Positions 27,662 to 36,033 of a DNA stretch of 39,898 bases are shown here, in pieces. Source of the DNA: an uncultured Methylobacillus sp. (GTDB taxonomy: Bacteria > Pseudomonadota > Gammaproteobacteria > Burkholderiales > Methylophilaceae); NCBI GenBank assembly GCA_946478865.1, contig CAMLDO010000020.1:1-39898 (forward strand), written 5' to 3'. The position numbers were made by a program, and so were the translations under genes. Numbering within the stretch: the first letter of the stretch is position 1; each line of letters begins with the position of its first letter. A model generated the notes under the pieces. The model was not told where the DNA came from. It searched no databases and was given only the letters and a program-made list of their open reading frames with translations.

Positions 27662-28498
27662 TCAGAAGCCGATTTTTTCCAGCATGCGCTCGAAATAGCC
27701 CGGATCATCCTCAGGCGGCAACTCGTCTGCCGGAACAGTCGCCGGTTTAGTGGGTTGCGCCGGCTCGCTCTTGGCAGGTTCGGACTTGACCGGTTCCGTC
27801 TTGGCAGGAGCGGTTTCGACTGGCTTGGGTGCCGGCTTCGGCTGTTCCACGACCGGCTTTGCGGGTTCGGAAGCGGCAGGTGCTGCCGGCTTCTCCTCCT
27901 CGACTGGAGCAGGCTGCGCCTCTTGCTTCAGCGGCGCCGCCTGCTCGGCTTTCGGCTCGGCCCTGGCAGGATCGACTACCGGCGCAGGCGCTTTCAGAGG
28001 TTCCTTGGAAGGTTCGGGTGTAAAGGGCTTGTCCGACTCTTCTTCATCGTCCTTCCAGAATTTCAGCTTGTCGAGCAGACCTTTTTCCTTCGGCTTGTTA
28101 GGCGTGATCGACTTGGGCTGCATCTTGTCGGTTGTTTCGGCCGGGGCCGCATCGCCAGAGGCAGCCGGAATCACGTCGCCGCGCACGCGCTTGAGCCGGT
28201 CGTTCTCGAACTCCATGATCACATGGCGCTGCTCGATGAGCTTGCCGCCCTTGACCATGCGATACAGGTAATCCCAGCGATCGGCATGAAAGCTGTCGGC
28301 GATGAGCGGCGTGCCCATGATGAAGCGGACCTGCGACTTGGTCATGCCTGGACGCAACTGCATCATCATCTTGGAGGTGACGTAGTTGCCTTGCTGGATA
28401 TCCATCTTGTAGGGCTTGATGGACGGCAGATTCGCCGAGTAGTTGGAGCACGCGGCGCAAAAAAACGCCGCCATGAGTAGAAGTGCTTTACGCATCAT
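27662..28498 (-). CDS. bamE: Outer membrane assembly lipoprotein BamE (SmpA/OmlA) with a long C-terminal tail
   Basis: Lipoprotein of the BAM complex that inserts outer-membrane proteins. The N-terminus carries a signal peptide with a lipobox ending in CAAC, and the BamE core follows (QQGNYVTSKMMMQLRPGMTKSQVRFIMGTPL, then DYLYRM). Total length is 278 residues; E. coli BamE has 113. The extra 160 or so residues are Pro-, Ala-, Glu- and Lys-rich with repeats such as KSEPAKSEPAQP, probably disordered and possibly spanning towards peptidoglycan. Two ATGs (28498, 28495) are possible. It is divergent from fur, 58 bp apart. Confidence 0.9.
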   Translation of the reverse strand: MMRKALLLMAAFFCAACSNYSANLPSIKPYKMDIQQGNYVTSKMMMQLRPGMTKSQVRFIMGTPLIADSFHADRWDYLYRMVKGGKLIEQRHVIMEFENDRLKRVRGDVIPAASGDAAPAETTDKMQPKSITPNKPKEKGLLDKLKFWKDDEEESDKPFTPEPSKEPLKAPAPVVDPARAEPKAEQAAPLKQEAQPAPVEEEKPAAPAASEPAKPVVEQPKPAPKPVETAPAKTEPVKSEPAKSEPAQPTKPATVPADELPPEDDPGYFERMLEKIGF

Positions 28499-28556
28499 TA
28501 TGACTTTGGCGGAAAATGGCGTTAATATACCACGACACCGATTCCTGCCGACAACC

Positions 28557-28982
28557 ATGAAAGAACCTCAAGACCTCAAGAATGCCGGCCTCAAGGCAAC
28601 GCTCCCCCGACTCAAAGTGTTGAGCCTTTTCGAATCGAGCGAACAACGCCACCTTTCGGCTGAAGACGTCTACAAGATGCTGCTGAGCAGCGGCGAAGAC
28701 GTGGGCCTCGCGACCGTCTACCGGGTTCTGACGCAGTTCGAGCAGGCTGGCCTGCTCATGCGCCACCACTTCGAAGGCGGCAAGTCGGTATTCGAACTCA
28801 AACAGGAAGGCCATCACGACCACATCGTGTGCATGCAATGCGGCCGTGTCGAAGAGTTCTACGACGAAGAAATCGAGAATCGCCAGAAGAAGGCGGCAAA
28901 CGATCGCGGCTTCACCATTCACGACCACTCGCTATACATCTACGCGGACTGCACCAAGAACCCCTGCCCTCACCGGCATTGA
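28557..28982 (+). CDS. fur: Ferric uptake regulator Fur
   Basis: Iron-responsive repressor of 141 residues. The winged-helix DNA-binding region includes LATVYRVLTQFEQAGL (51-66). Metal sites are visible as HHDH (86-89), CMQC (92-95) and a second Cys pair at C132 and C137 that can hold structural zinc. ATG 28557 is chosen; the open frame upstream overlaps bamE. The divergent fur-bamE pairing is typical of beta- and gammaproteobacteria. A likely local target is the TonB receptor, whose promoter has a Fur box at 35974-35992. Confidence 0.97.
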   Translation: MKEPQDLKNAGLKATLPRLKVLSLFESSEQRHLSAEDVYKMLLSSGEDVGLATVYRVLTQFEQAGLLMRHHFEGGKSVFELKQEGHHDHIVCMQCGRVEEFYDEEIENRQKKAANDRGFTIHDHSLYIYADCTKNPCPHRH

Positions 28983-29013
28983 GCCATACGGCGAGTGTGA
29001 GCGGCATCTTCGG

Positions 29014-29613
29014 ATGACAAAGACTCGCCGTTTCCTTCTGCTTGCGGGGACAGCCATCACCCTGCTACTGCTTTTTCGCCTGACGGCTCCTCAGGGACAT
29101 CCAGCTTGGGACGCATCCATCCTGGACTGGTTTTTCCTGCATCGTAACAACGTTCTCGACCGCCTCATGCTGATCGTCACCTGGTTCGGCTCTTTGCTGG
29201 TGCTAGCTCCCCTCGCCGCCTTTATTGCATGGCGCCTCAAAAAAACGGGGCAGCAAAAAAACGCATGGTTGCTGTTAGGCGGATTAGGCGGCGTAGCTGT
29301 GATCGGTCGTATCGCAAAATGGTGGATCGACCGCCCGCGTCCGGATTTGCATACCTGGCTGTCTGCGCTACCCATGGACACCTCTTACCCAAGCCTGCAT
29401 GCCTTGCAGGCGACTGCTTTCTTTCTGGCGCTTGCGCTGACTGTACGGCGCCCGTGGTTCTGGCCCGTCGCCGTTACGTCAGCCGCTATCGTCGCCGCCT
29501 CCCGGCTCTATCTGCAGGTGCACTATCCCTCGGACATTATGGCCGGCATCGCGGGGGCGACGTTGTGGACGCTGGCCATTTACTGGACACGGAACACCAT
29601 CGATGCGAAATAA
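29014..29613 (+). CDS. PAP2 family membrane phosphatase (second copy)
   Basis: Membrane phosphatase of 199 residues with an N-terminal membrane anchor and about five further spans. The PAP2 motifs are K102-x6-R109P110, PSLH (126-129, Leu replacing the usual Gly) and SR-x5-H-x3-D (163-174), so the catalytic histidines remain. The start at ATG 29014 lies 31 nt after fur. Its last codons overlap the following DgkA-like gene by 11 nt, so a lipid phosphatase and a lipid kinase are translated together. Undecaprenyl pyrophosphate or phosphatidate are possible substrates. Confidence 0.86.
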   Translation: MTKTRRFLLLAGTAITLLLLFRLTAPQGHPAWDASILDWFFLHRNNVLDRLMLIVTWFGSLLVLAPLAAFIAWRLKKTGQQKNAWLLLGGLGGVAVIGRIAKWWIDRPRPDLHTWLSALPMDTSYPSLHALQATAFFLALALTVRRPWFWPVAVTSAAIVAASRLYLQVHYPSDIMAGIAGATLWTLAIYWTRNTIDAK

Positions 29614-29989
29614 ATTTTCAGGAACCGGCGACGGTTATCATCCGCTACGCAAGATCAAGGTCGCACTATCGGGAATGAAGTACGCGATCCTGCTCGACTT
29701 CTCGGTTGCCTATAAGGTCGTCATTTCGGTTGCGGTGCTGACGATCGCTTTCATCTTCCGCGCATGGGTGGACTTCCTGGTCATATTGCTCGCGACCGGG
29801 CTGATGCTCACCGCCGAGCTTCTCAACAGTGCCATCGAAGCCATTTGCGACCTGCTGGTGAGCGGCTACAACGAGAAGATCAAGGTCATCAAGGACATTG
29901 CTGCGGCCGCGGCCGGCATCAGCATTGTGGTATGGCTGACCGTACTGGTGGTCGAGCTGTCGGAAATCCTGCCGCTGGTGATGCGCTAG
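29603..29989 (+). CDS. Diacylglycerol kinase family protein (second copy)
   Basis: Membrane lipid kinase of 128 residues with three hydrophobic segments and the DgkA signature AELLNSAIEAICDLL followed by KIKVIKDIAAAAAG. It differs clearly from the E. coli-type copy at 12710-13078: the N-terminus (residues 1-25) is unrelated, and VSGYNEKIK replaces the usual S-x-E-x-H. It may phosphorylate undecaprenol rather than diacylglycerol. It overlaps the PAP2 gene upstream and ends 3 nt from the convergent ubiB. Confidence 0.85.
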   Translation: MRNKFSGTGDGYHPLRKIKVALSGMKYAILLDFSVAYKVVISVAVLTIAFIFRAWVDFLVILLATGLMLTAELLNSAIEAICDLLVSGYNEKIKVIKDIAAAAAGISIVVWLTVLVVELSEILPLVMR

Positions 29990-29992
29990 GCA

Positions 29993-31678
29993 TCATTCGC
30001 CATTGCGGCCGGAGCGCCAGATCGAGATGATCAGCCAGATGCCGAACAGCGAAGCCATGAAGTAGCCGAGGAAGCCGAAAGCCGGCAGGCCGAGCAGTGT
30101 CGGCCCTCCCTTCACCGTCATGACGATGGAGGAACCGATGATCAGCGAAGCAGTCAGCAACGCCAGTGTGATGCGATTGGTGCTGTGATCCAGCTGATAG
30201 CCGAAATGATCGAGCCGCTTGAGGTCGAGATCGATCTTCACCCTGCCTCGCCTCGCCTCGCGCAACAAGCGTGAAATATCCCGCGGCAACCCTGTCGCCA
30301 CATCCACCATGTTGTTCAGATTGCGCCAGCCGCGTTTGGCGAGATTGCGCGGCATATAACGCTCGACAATCACTTTTTTCACGAAGGGCGTGAGGTGATG
30401 CACGATCTGGAAATCCGGATCGAGCTGGCGCCCCAGCCCTTCCAGCGTCACTAGCGCCTTGAAAAGCATCGTGAGATCGGGTGGCACCACAAGGTGATTT
30501 TCACGCATGACGGTGGTGAGCTCGTTGAGCAGCACGCCGAAGCGCACATGCTTGAGCGGCATGCTTTCGTAATTGAAGATCAGCTCGTCGATGTCCGTCG
30601 CGAGCTTTTCGTCATCGACCGACGCATCGCCCGCCCACATCACCAGGATATCCTTGATCTCGTCGATATCCTTGCTTACCAGCGCAGCCAGCAGATTGGC
30701 AATCTGGTCGCGCCGCTCCATGGTGATGCGGCCAACCATGCCGCAATCGATCATCGCGATGCGATTGCCGGCCAGATAGAACACATTGCCGGGATGCGGA
30801 TCGGCATGGAAAAAGCCGTCGATGAGCACCATCTTGAGCACGGCATCGGCCCCGCGCGAACCAAGCTTCTTGAGATCCAGTCCCGCCATGCGGGCGCCTT
30901 CCAGATCGTTGCCCGGGATGCCTTCGATGTGCTCCATGACCAGCAGATCTTCGCCGGTATGCTCCCAATACACCTTGGCGAACACAATATTGGGATCTTT
31001 CGCGAAGTTCTGCGCAAAGCGGTCGGTATTGCGCCCTTCCATCGCGAGATCGAGCTCATGACGTAGCGACTTGGAAAACTGCGACACGATCTTGCCCGGC
31101 TGGAAGCGACGCGACTCGGGAATCTCGGACTCGAGCAAGCGCGCAAAATGCGACAGCAGTCGCAGGTCGGCATCGATGCGCGTGCGCACATTGGGGCGCC
31201 GCACCTTGAGCACTACCGGCGTACCGTCCTGCAATTTGGCGAGATGCACTTGCGCGATCGACGCCCCCGCAATCGCTTCGGTCTGCAAATCCTGGAATAC
31301 CTCAAAGGGCGAGCGCCCCAGCGTTTTCTCGAGCTGCGGCAGCAACTCGTCGAAGGGCTCCGGCGGCACGCTGTCCTGCAGCTTGGCGAACTCGGCGATC
31401 CAGTGCGGAGGGAAAATGTCGGGACGCGTAGCCAACACCTGCCCCAACTTCACAAAGGTCGGTCCGAGCTCCTCGATGGCAAGGCGCACACGCACCGCAG
31501 GTTCGAGATGCTTGATCTCCTCGGCCTGCCGGCGATGGAACATCGTGCCTGCCCGCTCGGCAATCGTGCCGAGGCCGAGTCGCTTGACGACATCGCCCCA
31601 ACCGTAATGCATCAGAATGGCAGCGATTTCGCGCATGCGCCCGAGATCGCGCATTACGGACAGGGTCTCACGTATCAT
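29993..31678 (-). CDS. ubiB: UbiB family atypical kinase (ubiquinone biosynthesis)
   Basis: Membrane-attached member of the ABC1/AarF/UbiB family needed for ubiquinone synthesis, acting as an atypical ATPase rather than a classical protein kinase. It has 561 residues. Key motifs are the KxGQ extension (FVKLGQVLATRPDIFPP), the A-rich loop (EAIAGASIAQVHLA), the lysine in VVLKVRRP, GFFHADPHPGN and the metal-binding DCGMVG. Two hydrophobic segments near the C-terminus anchor it. Its start overlaps the preceding gene by 4 nt. The quinone hydroxylase gene coq7 lies 7.4 kb away. Confidence 0.95.
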   Translation of the reverse strand: MIRETLSVMRDLGRMREIAAILMHYGWGDVVKRLGLGTIAERAGTMFHRRQAEEIKHLEPAVRVRLAIEELGPTFVKLGQVLATRPDIFPPHWIAEFAKLQDSVPPEPFDELLPQLEKTLGRSPFEVFQDLQTEAIAGASIAQVHLAKLQDGTPVVLKVRRPNVRTRIDADLRLLSHFARLLESEIPESRRFQPGKIVSQFSKSLRHELDLAMEGRNTDRFAQNFAKDPNIVFAKVYWEHTGEDLLVMEHIEGIPGNDLEGARMAGLDLKKLGSRGADAVLKMVLIDGFFHADPHPGNVFYLAGNRIAMIDCGMVGRITMERRDQIANLLAALVSKDIDEIKDILVMWAGDASVDDEKLATDIDELIFNYESMPLKHVRFGVLLNELTTVMRENHLVVPPDLTMLFKALVTLEGLGRQLDPDFQIVHHLTPFVKKVIVERYMPRNLAKRGWRNLNNMVDVATGLPRDISRLLREARRGRVKIDLDLKRLDHFGYQLDHSTNRITLALLTASLIIGSSIVMTVKGGPTLLGLPAFGFLGYFMASLFGIWLIISIWRSGRNGE

Positions 31679-32334
31679 CGTTCTTTCAGGGCCTGTGCTT
31701 TTTGGTCGAGTTTTTCAGCGATGTCGCCGAGCTTGCGGCTGGCGAGAGTAGCCACACGGGAGCCGATTTCGCGCGCAGCCTGCAGGCCTGCATCGCTGGC
31801 CTGATGCGCGGTCGCGCGCAAGCGGTTACCTAGTTCCTCCGCCACCTCGCGTACACGTTCGCCCGTACCGGTGCCGGTTCTGCGCGCATGCTCGGCCAAT
31901 GCAGTCATTTCCTGACGCACCAGCCCCGAAGCCTGCTGCGCCACCAGGCTGACAGTTTCCAGGAACAGGTCTTCCAGCTTTTTCAGGTCACCCAGTCCCT
32001 TGTGCAAATCCTGCTCCGCAAATTGCTTTACATCGGAAGAAACTTCGCCCAAAGCAAGCTGCATGGCCTCGGCGGCATGGCGTAGCGCATCGTCCATGCC
32101 GCGCAAGGCGCCGCCCAAGGCAAAGCGTACATCTTCGACCCGTTCCGACGCGCCTAGACTGACGCCTTCGGTGATCGCATTCAATACTTCGCGGATTTCC
32201 TCTTCGGCCAGCTGGCGCCTGGTCAGGGCCTGTACTGTCAATTCATGGAGTTTTTCGCGGACGTCTCCGCCGCTACGCAACAACTCGCGCGCTTTTTCGC
32301 GGATATCGTCCAGTGAGAATCGTTCGTCGTTCAT
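31675..32334 (-). CDS. Conserved helical protein of unknown function, coupled to ubiB
   Basis: I do not recognise a function. It has 219 residues, almost entirely helical and rich in Ala, Glu, Arg and Leu, with no signal peptide or membrane span. The C-terminal half has apolipoprotein/phasin-like amphipathic heptads (EVAEELGNRLRATAHQASDA). It may belong to DUF6781, which I cannot verify. It overlaps ubiB by 4 nt (ATGA), implying coupled translation and perhaps a lipid- or quinone-associated role. Confidence 0.75.
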   Translation of the reverse strand: MNDERFSLDDIREKARELLRSGGDVREKLHELTVQALTRRQLAEEEIREVLNAITEGVSLGASERVEDVRFALGGALRGMDDALRHAAEAMQLALGEVSSDVKQFAEQDLHKGLGDLKKLEDLFLETVSLVAQQASGLVRQEMTALAEHARRTGTGTGERVREVAEELGNRLRATAHQASDAGLQAAREIGSRVATLASRKLGDIAEKLDQKAQALKER

Positions 32335-32468
32335 GGCTTAACCTCCCGGATGCGGTTGGTTGATAGAGCTTATAGCAGAGTTGTTTGTTCCGGCCCAGAG
32401 GCCATTTTCATTGTATATGAAACCCGAAAGGCCGAACGGCCTACGCGCCGCCTCTAATTTCATCAATG

Positions 32469-32498
32469 GTTTACAAGCCGTTTATGTTTCTTTTAGAA
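32469..32498 (+). promoter_or_regulatory. Candidate promoter of the NlpC/P60 gene
   Basis: TTTACA and TAGAAT (32493-32498) are spaced about 18 bp apart, with the -10 ending only 9 nt before the ATG. No Shine-Dalgarno is visible, so a leaderless transcript is possible. Confidence 0.4.
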
Positions 32499-32507
32499 TC
32501 CGACGCC

Positions 32508-33023
32508 ATGCGTTGTAAAAAAATCATAGCGGCCTTCTGGCTGGCGAGTTTCTGCGTGCTTGCGCAAGCGGAAGAATCGTCAGGCACGGCCAAACCCGAA
32601 GCAGGCTGGTCGGACACCGCGCAGGAAATCCTCATCAATGCCCTGAGTTTGACCGGGGTGAAATACAAATATGGTGGGAAGTCCCCCGAAACCGGGTTCG
32701 ATTGCAGCGGCTTCGTACGGTATGTATTCCAGCAGGCAGCCAATCTGACCCTGCCGCACGGTGCCCGCGCCATTAGCCAACTCGGTCAATCCATCCCCAT
32801 GGATCAGCTGCAGCCAGGCGATCTGGTGTTCTTCAATACACTGAAAAGCGCGTTCTCGCATGTCGGCATCTATCTCGGCGACGGCAAATTCATCCATGCT
32901 CCGTCCAGCGGCGGCGGCATACATGTCGTCGACATGAACGACAGCTACTGGGCCAAGCGCTTCAATGGCGCGCGCCGCATGCCGGCAAACGAGCAGACGC
33001 CAGCCGAATCCGCAGCCGAATAA
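32508..33023 (+). CDS. NlpC/P60 family cell-wall endopeptidase
   Basis: Secreted cysteine peptidase of 171 residues predicted to cleave peptidoglycan stem peptides. A signal peptide ends at AQA (21). The catalytic triad is visible: C66 in FDCSGF, H118 in FSHVGIY and H130 in FIHAPS, with LQPGDLVFF between. It is a single-domain enzyme without a separate wall-binding module, similar in layout to MepS/Spr-type hydrolases. The start at ATG 32508 is set by the signal peptide; the longer frame lacks one. It converges on the bacterioferritin-like gene. Confidence 0.92.
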   Translation: MRCKKIIAAFWLASFCVLAQAEESSGTAKPEAGWSDTAQEILINALSLTGVKYKYGGKSPETGFDCSGFVRYVFQQAANLTLPHGARAISQLGQSIPMDQLQPGDLVFFNTLKSAFSHVGIYLGDGKFIHAPSSGGGIHVVDMNDSYWAKRFNGARRMPANEQTPAESAAE

Positions 33024-33085
33024 CCGGCAATCTTCAGCGAAACCCAAGCGCCGAGGAAATGATCGGCGACTGAATCGGGCGAAAC

Positions 33086-33556
33086 TCAGCCCTTGAACAC
33101 CGCCGTGTCTCCCGGCTTGCGCAGCATCTTGTTGACCTCGCCCTGGTGCAGCTCTTCGGCGTAGATCATTTCGCGCGCATATTCCTCCAGCATCACCGAT
33201 TTGCCTTCCACTTCCGCGAACAGATCGCGGTAAGCCTGAAGCGCCACGCTTTCATGCTCCAGTGATTCGCGAAGAATGTCTCCGATGTCGTGATTATGCG
33301 TTTCCAGCAGCGGACCGATGGACAGCGACGGATGACCGCCCAGATGGGTGATCAGTTCGCCCGCCTTGCCGGCATGCATCAACGACTCGTTCGCCTGCTC
33401 GCGCAGCCAGCCGATGATGGGAATACGGTTGTAGCCGAACACCATCAGCGAGTAATGGGTGTAGCGCACCACACCCGCCAGTTCCAGTTCGAGGATTTTG
33501 TTCAGAAGTTTGACGACCTTGTCGTCAGGAGCTGCTTGCTTGTCTTTCTTTGCCAT
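33086..33556 (-). CDS. Bacterioferritin-like ferritin-family protein
   Basis: Four-helix ferritin-family protein of 156 residues, probably storing or detoxifying iron. Likely diiron ligands are E25, H61, E102 and the E134-x2-H137 pair. Aligned ungapped on H61, the expected E51-equivalent ligand falls on Ser58 (Glu57 is next to it), and the haem-ligating Met52-equivalent is Leu59, so haem binding is doubtful. The lysine-rich N-terminus is not a signal peptide. A strong GGAGG precedes the ATG. A BFD-like ferredoxin is encoded at 12394-12618. Confidence 0.82.
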   Translation of the reverse strand: MAKKDKQAAPDDKVVKLLNKILELELAGVVRYTHYSLMVFGYNRIPIIGWLREQANESLMHAGKAGELITHLGGHPSLSIGPLLETHNHDIGDILRESLEHESVALQAYRDLFAEVEGKSVMLEEYAREMIYAEELHQGEVNKMLRKPGDTAVFKG

Positions 33557-33669
33557 GATGCCCTCCTACGCGGTGGATCACATGGATAGTTTAGCGCATC
33601 TACCGTCCGCCAGAGCCATCAAGCGACGTCTCACATTCATATAGTCATGACAATTGGAAAGCACAATAG

Positions 33670-33704
33670 AAAACTGCCGCGCCCCTTTACCGAGACGCGG
33701 CAGT
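33670..33704 (-). terminator. Terminator after the TonB receptor gene
   Basis: Minus-strand 9-bp perfect stem ACTGCCGCG / CGCGGCAGT with a 14-nt loop followed by Ts, about 76 nt past the receptor stop. The rest of the 223-bp gap up to the bacterioferritin-like gene shows nothing else I can call. Confidence 0.75.
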
Positions 33705-33779
33705 CAATAGCGATCACTCGCATCCAAATCAGGAGTTCACAATGTGCCGAAATGCACATTCACACCCTTGTCAGCAGGA

Positions 33780-35930
33780 TCAGAAGTCGTAGATCAGAGT
33801 CGCACGGCCGGTGAACGGAGAGCCCGGAGTGATGTTGTTATTGTTATGCGCGTCAAGCACATACTCCTTGTTCGTCAGGTTTTCCAGATTAACCTGCAGA
33901 CGCAACTTCTCGTTGAATTTTGCAAAGATGGCTGCATCGTAGCGGGTGTAACCGGGAAGAGCGGTGCTTTGGGTTGCCGTCGGTACTTGGGCATACATTT
34001 CCGACCGGCTGATCACACCGATAGCCGCCCCCCACATCTCGTTGAAATCGTAGCGATTCCAGAGCGCGAAGGTGTGTTCGGGAGTCTGGGAAAGCTCGGC
34101 TCCCTTCAGGATTGCAGAGTTACCCGTACCCTGTTGCTTGGTAATCTCGCCATCCTGATAGGCATAACCCCCAAAGATGCTCCATTGGGAGGTAATCTTG
34201 CCGGAAATACCCAGCTCGAATCCCTTGGTTTCCTGACCATCGACCAGAATGGTCTGGGTAATATTGTTAGGATCGGTAATCGCCATCTTCTCGCGCTCGA
34301 GCTTGTAGATGGCGGCAGTCACTGACAATTCGGGGCTGAAATCCCACTTTGCGCCAATTTCCTGGTTGATAAACTTTTCAGGATCGAAGGAGCTGCTCGC
34401 AAATGTCAGATCGACCAGTTGATCGCCTGCGCGCGGCACATAGGTTTGGCTGTAATTGGCATAAAGAGAAAGATTGCCAATAGGCTTGAAAATCAGGCCG
34501 GCGCGCGGTGACAACAGGTTGTCCGTGGTATCAAGCTTTTGCCCAGTCATCAGATTGGTGTGATCGGTCTCGAACTTGTCATGGCGCAAGCCGATGATCG
34601 CCTCCCACTGCGGAGAAAACACGATCTGATCCTGAAAGTAGAATGCAGTGATATCAGCCTCGCTCTTGCGATTGCGGTTGATATTGGTAAAAGCGATCGA
34701 ACCTGTGAAAGCCGGGTCAGCCGCATTCACAAAACCTACGGACTCCCCGCCACCCGCCTTCAGGAAACGCATGTTGTCGGTATCCTGCTTGCCCAGCTCC
34801 ATACCAGCCAGGAGCTTGTGTTCGATGCTGCCGGTCTTCAGCGTATACAGCAGGTCGGTCTGATTGATCAGATTTTCGCGGTCGGTTTCATCACGATAAG
34901 CACCAAGATCGACTGTCCCATTATTAAGTACCGGGCCTCGTGCGAATACATTCTGATAGAACTTGTCGTAATCGGCATAACGGGTACGGTTACGGATTGT
35001 CAGTTCGTTGGCGAATGTATGTTCGATCAGGGCATTGAATGCCACCGTTTCCGTTTCATTCGGACTCAGTCTTGCATTGCCAAAGAATGTCTCATGATCG
35101 CCAATATCGTAAGGGCGGCTCTTCAATCTTGAATTACCCGGGCCATTCACGGAGGGCATGCCTCGATCACCGATATGCTCGTCCTTGAAGTATTCGGCAC
35201 CGAGTACGATCTTCGTGCGATCACCTGGACGAATCGTGAATGTCGGATTGATGCCATGACGTTGCACCTCGACACCGTCGCGGTAACTCTCGGAATCCTC
35301 GACCACCGCATTCAGCCGGAAGGCCGCAACTTCGTTGATGGCATCGCCAATATCGATGGAGGCACGCTTGTGATCGTAGGCGCCGTAGCTGAGGGTCAGT
35401 TCGCGCACCGGACTCCAGCCGGCCTCTTTGCTGACACGGTTGATTGCGCCGCCCGAAGCACCACGCCCGAAAATCATGCCGTTGGGGCCCTTCAGGACTT
35501 CAATGCGGTCAACATTGTAGAAATCGCGATAGGTCTGGACATCGTCGCGGATACCGTCCAGATAAAAATCGCCGGTACTGACGCCCGCGCCCCGGAAATT
35601 CAATGCATCACGGTTGCCCTCGCCTTGCGAGGCGGTTACGCCAGGAACATAGCGCACTGCGTCGCTCATGCTTTGCACTGACTGGTCTTCCAGCAGCTCC
35701 TGTGTCACGATCGTGATGGATTGGGGAGTATCGATAAGAGCGGTATCGGTCTTGGTTGCGGCCACGCTTTTTTTGGCGTTATACCCCTTCACCGGCTCGG
35801 TATCGCTTACTGCGGGCGCCGTAACGGTCACCTCTCGCAGCGTCATTTCCTCACTGGTCTCTGCGGCCGTGGCCGCCATGCTCATCCCCAATGTCGCCGA
35901 AACGGCGGACACAATCAAACGTCTTTTCAT
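33780..35930 (-). CDS. TonB-dependent siderophore receptor
   Basis: Outer-membrane gated channel for ferric siderophores, 716 residues. A signal peptide ends around ATA-A (22). The plug domain follows (DTPQSITIVTQELLEDQ, RGAGVSTGDFYLDGIRDD, VLKGPNGMIFGRGASGGAINRVSK), then a 22-strand barrel ending with the terminal aromatic F in ATLIYDF. The plug wording resembles catecholate receptors such as Fiu; the actual ligand is unknown. ATG 35930 with AGGGG is chosen over the longer frame to 35963, because the signal peptide starts there. A Fur box is directly upstream. No siderophore synthesis or TonB genes are in the window. Confidence 0.95.
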   Translation of the reverse strand: MKRRLIVSAVSATLGMSMAATAAETSEEMTLREVTVTAPAVSDTEPVKGYNAKKSVAATKTDTALIDTPQSITIVTQELLEDQSVQSMSDAVRYVPGVTASQGEGNRDALNFRGAGVSTGDFYLDGIRDDVQTYRDFYNVDRIEVLKGPNGMIFGRGASGGAINRVSKEAGWSPVRELTLSYGAYDHKRASIDIGDAINEVAAFRLNAVVEDSESYRDGVEVQRHGINPTFTIRPGDRTKIVLGAEYFKDEHIGDRGMPSVNGPGNSRLKSRPYDIGDHETFFGNARLSPNETETVAFNALIEHTFANELTIRNRTRYADYDKFYQNVFARGPVLNNGTVDLGAYRDETDRENLINQTDLLYTLKTGSIEHKLLAGMELGKQDTDNMRFLKAGGGESVGFVNAADPAFTGSIAFTNINRNRKSEADITAFYFQDQIVFSPQWEAIIGLRHDKFETDHTNLMTGQKLDTTDNLLSPRAGLIFKPIGNLSLYANYSQTYVPRAGDQLVDLTFASSSFDPEKFINQEIGAKWDFSPELSVTAAIYKLEREKMAITDPNNITQTILVDGQETKGFELGISGKITSQWSIFGGYAYQDGEITKQQGTGNSAILKGAELSQTPEHTFALWNRYDFNEMWGAAIGVISRSEMYAQVPTATQSTALPGYTRYDAAIFAKFNEKLRLQVNLENLTNKEYVLDAHNNNNITPGSPFTGRATLIYDF

Positions 35931-35948
35931 GCCTACCCCTTTAATAAG

Positions 35949-35983
35949 AACTATTATCAACAACCATCGTAATGATAATAGTT
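35949..35983. repeat. Inverted repeat in the TonB receptor promoter region
   Basis: Perfect 10-bp arms AACTATTATC (35949-35958) and GATAATAGTT (35974-35983). Their inner GATAAT elements are Fur hexamers, so this probably represents two overlapping or adjacent Fur sites rather than a separate structure. Confidence 0.6.
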
Positions 35984-35992
35984 CCCATTATC
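35974..35992 (-). promoter_or_regulatory. Fur box ahead of the TonB receptor
   Basis: GATAAT-AGTTCC-C-ATTATC follows the 6-6-1-6 Fur hexamer layout exactly, with perfect outer hexamers. It lies 44-62 nt before the receptor start. A second, weaker site (35940-35958) overlaps the receptor's 5' end. Repression by the Fur encoded at 28557-28982 is the natural inference. Confidence 0.8.
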
Positions 35993-36033
35993 GGAGACAA
36001 TGGAAATTGTTAAGATTTGTTAATTTTTGATAA

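Noticed and set aside
27750..28271. 173-codon Ser/Gly-rich open frame on the plus strand
   Set aside because: Antisense of the low-complexity BamE tail; the repetitive composition is a mirror of the Pro/Ala/Glu codons.
32429..32442. AGGCCG / CGGCCT palindrome upstream of the NlpC/P60 gene
   Set aside because: The 2-nt loop cannot form a stable hairpin and no terminator context exists.
33049..33068. Hairpin between the NlpC/P60 and bacterioferritin-like genes
   Set aside because: Only a 6-bp stem (CGCCGA / TCGGCG) with no T-run on either strand; not enough to call a terminator.
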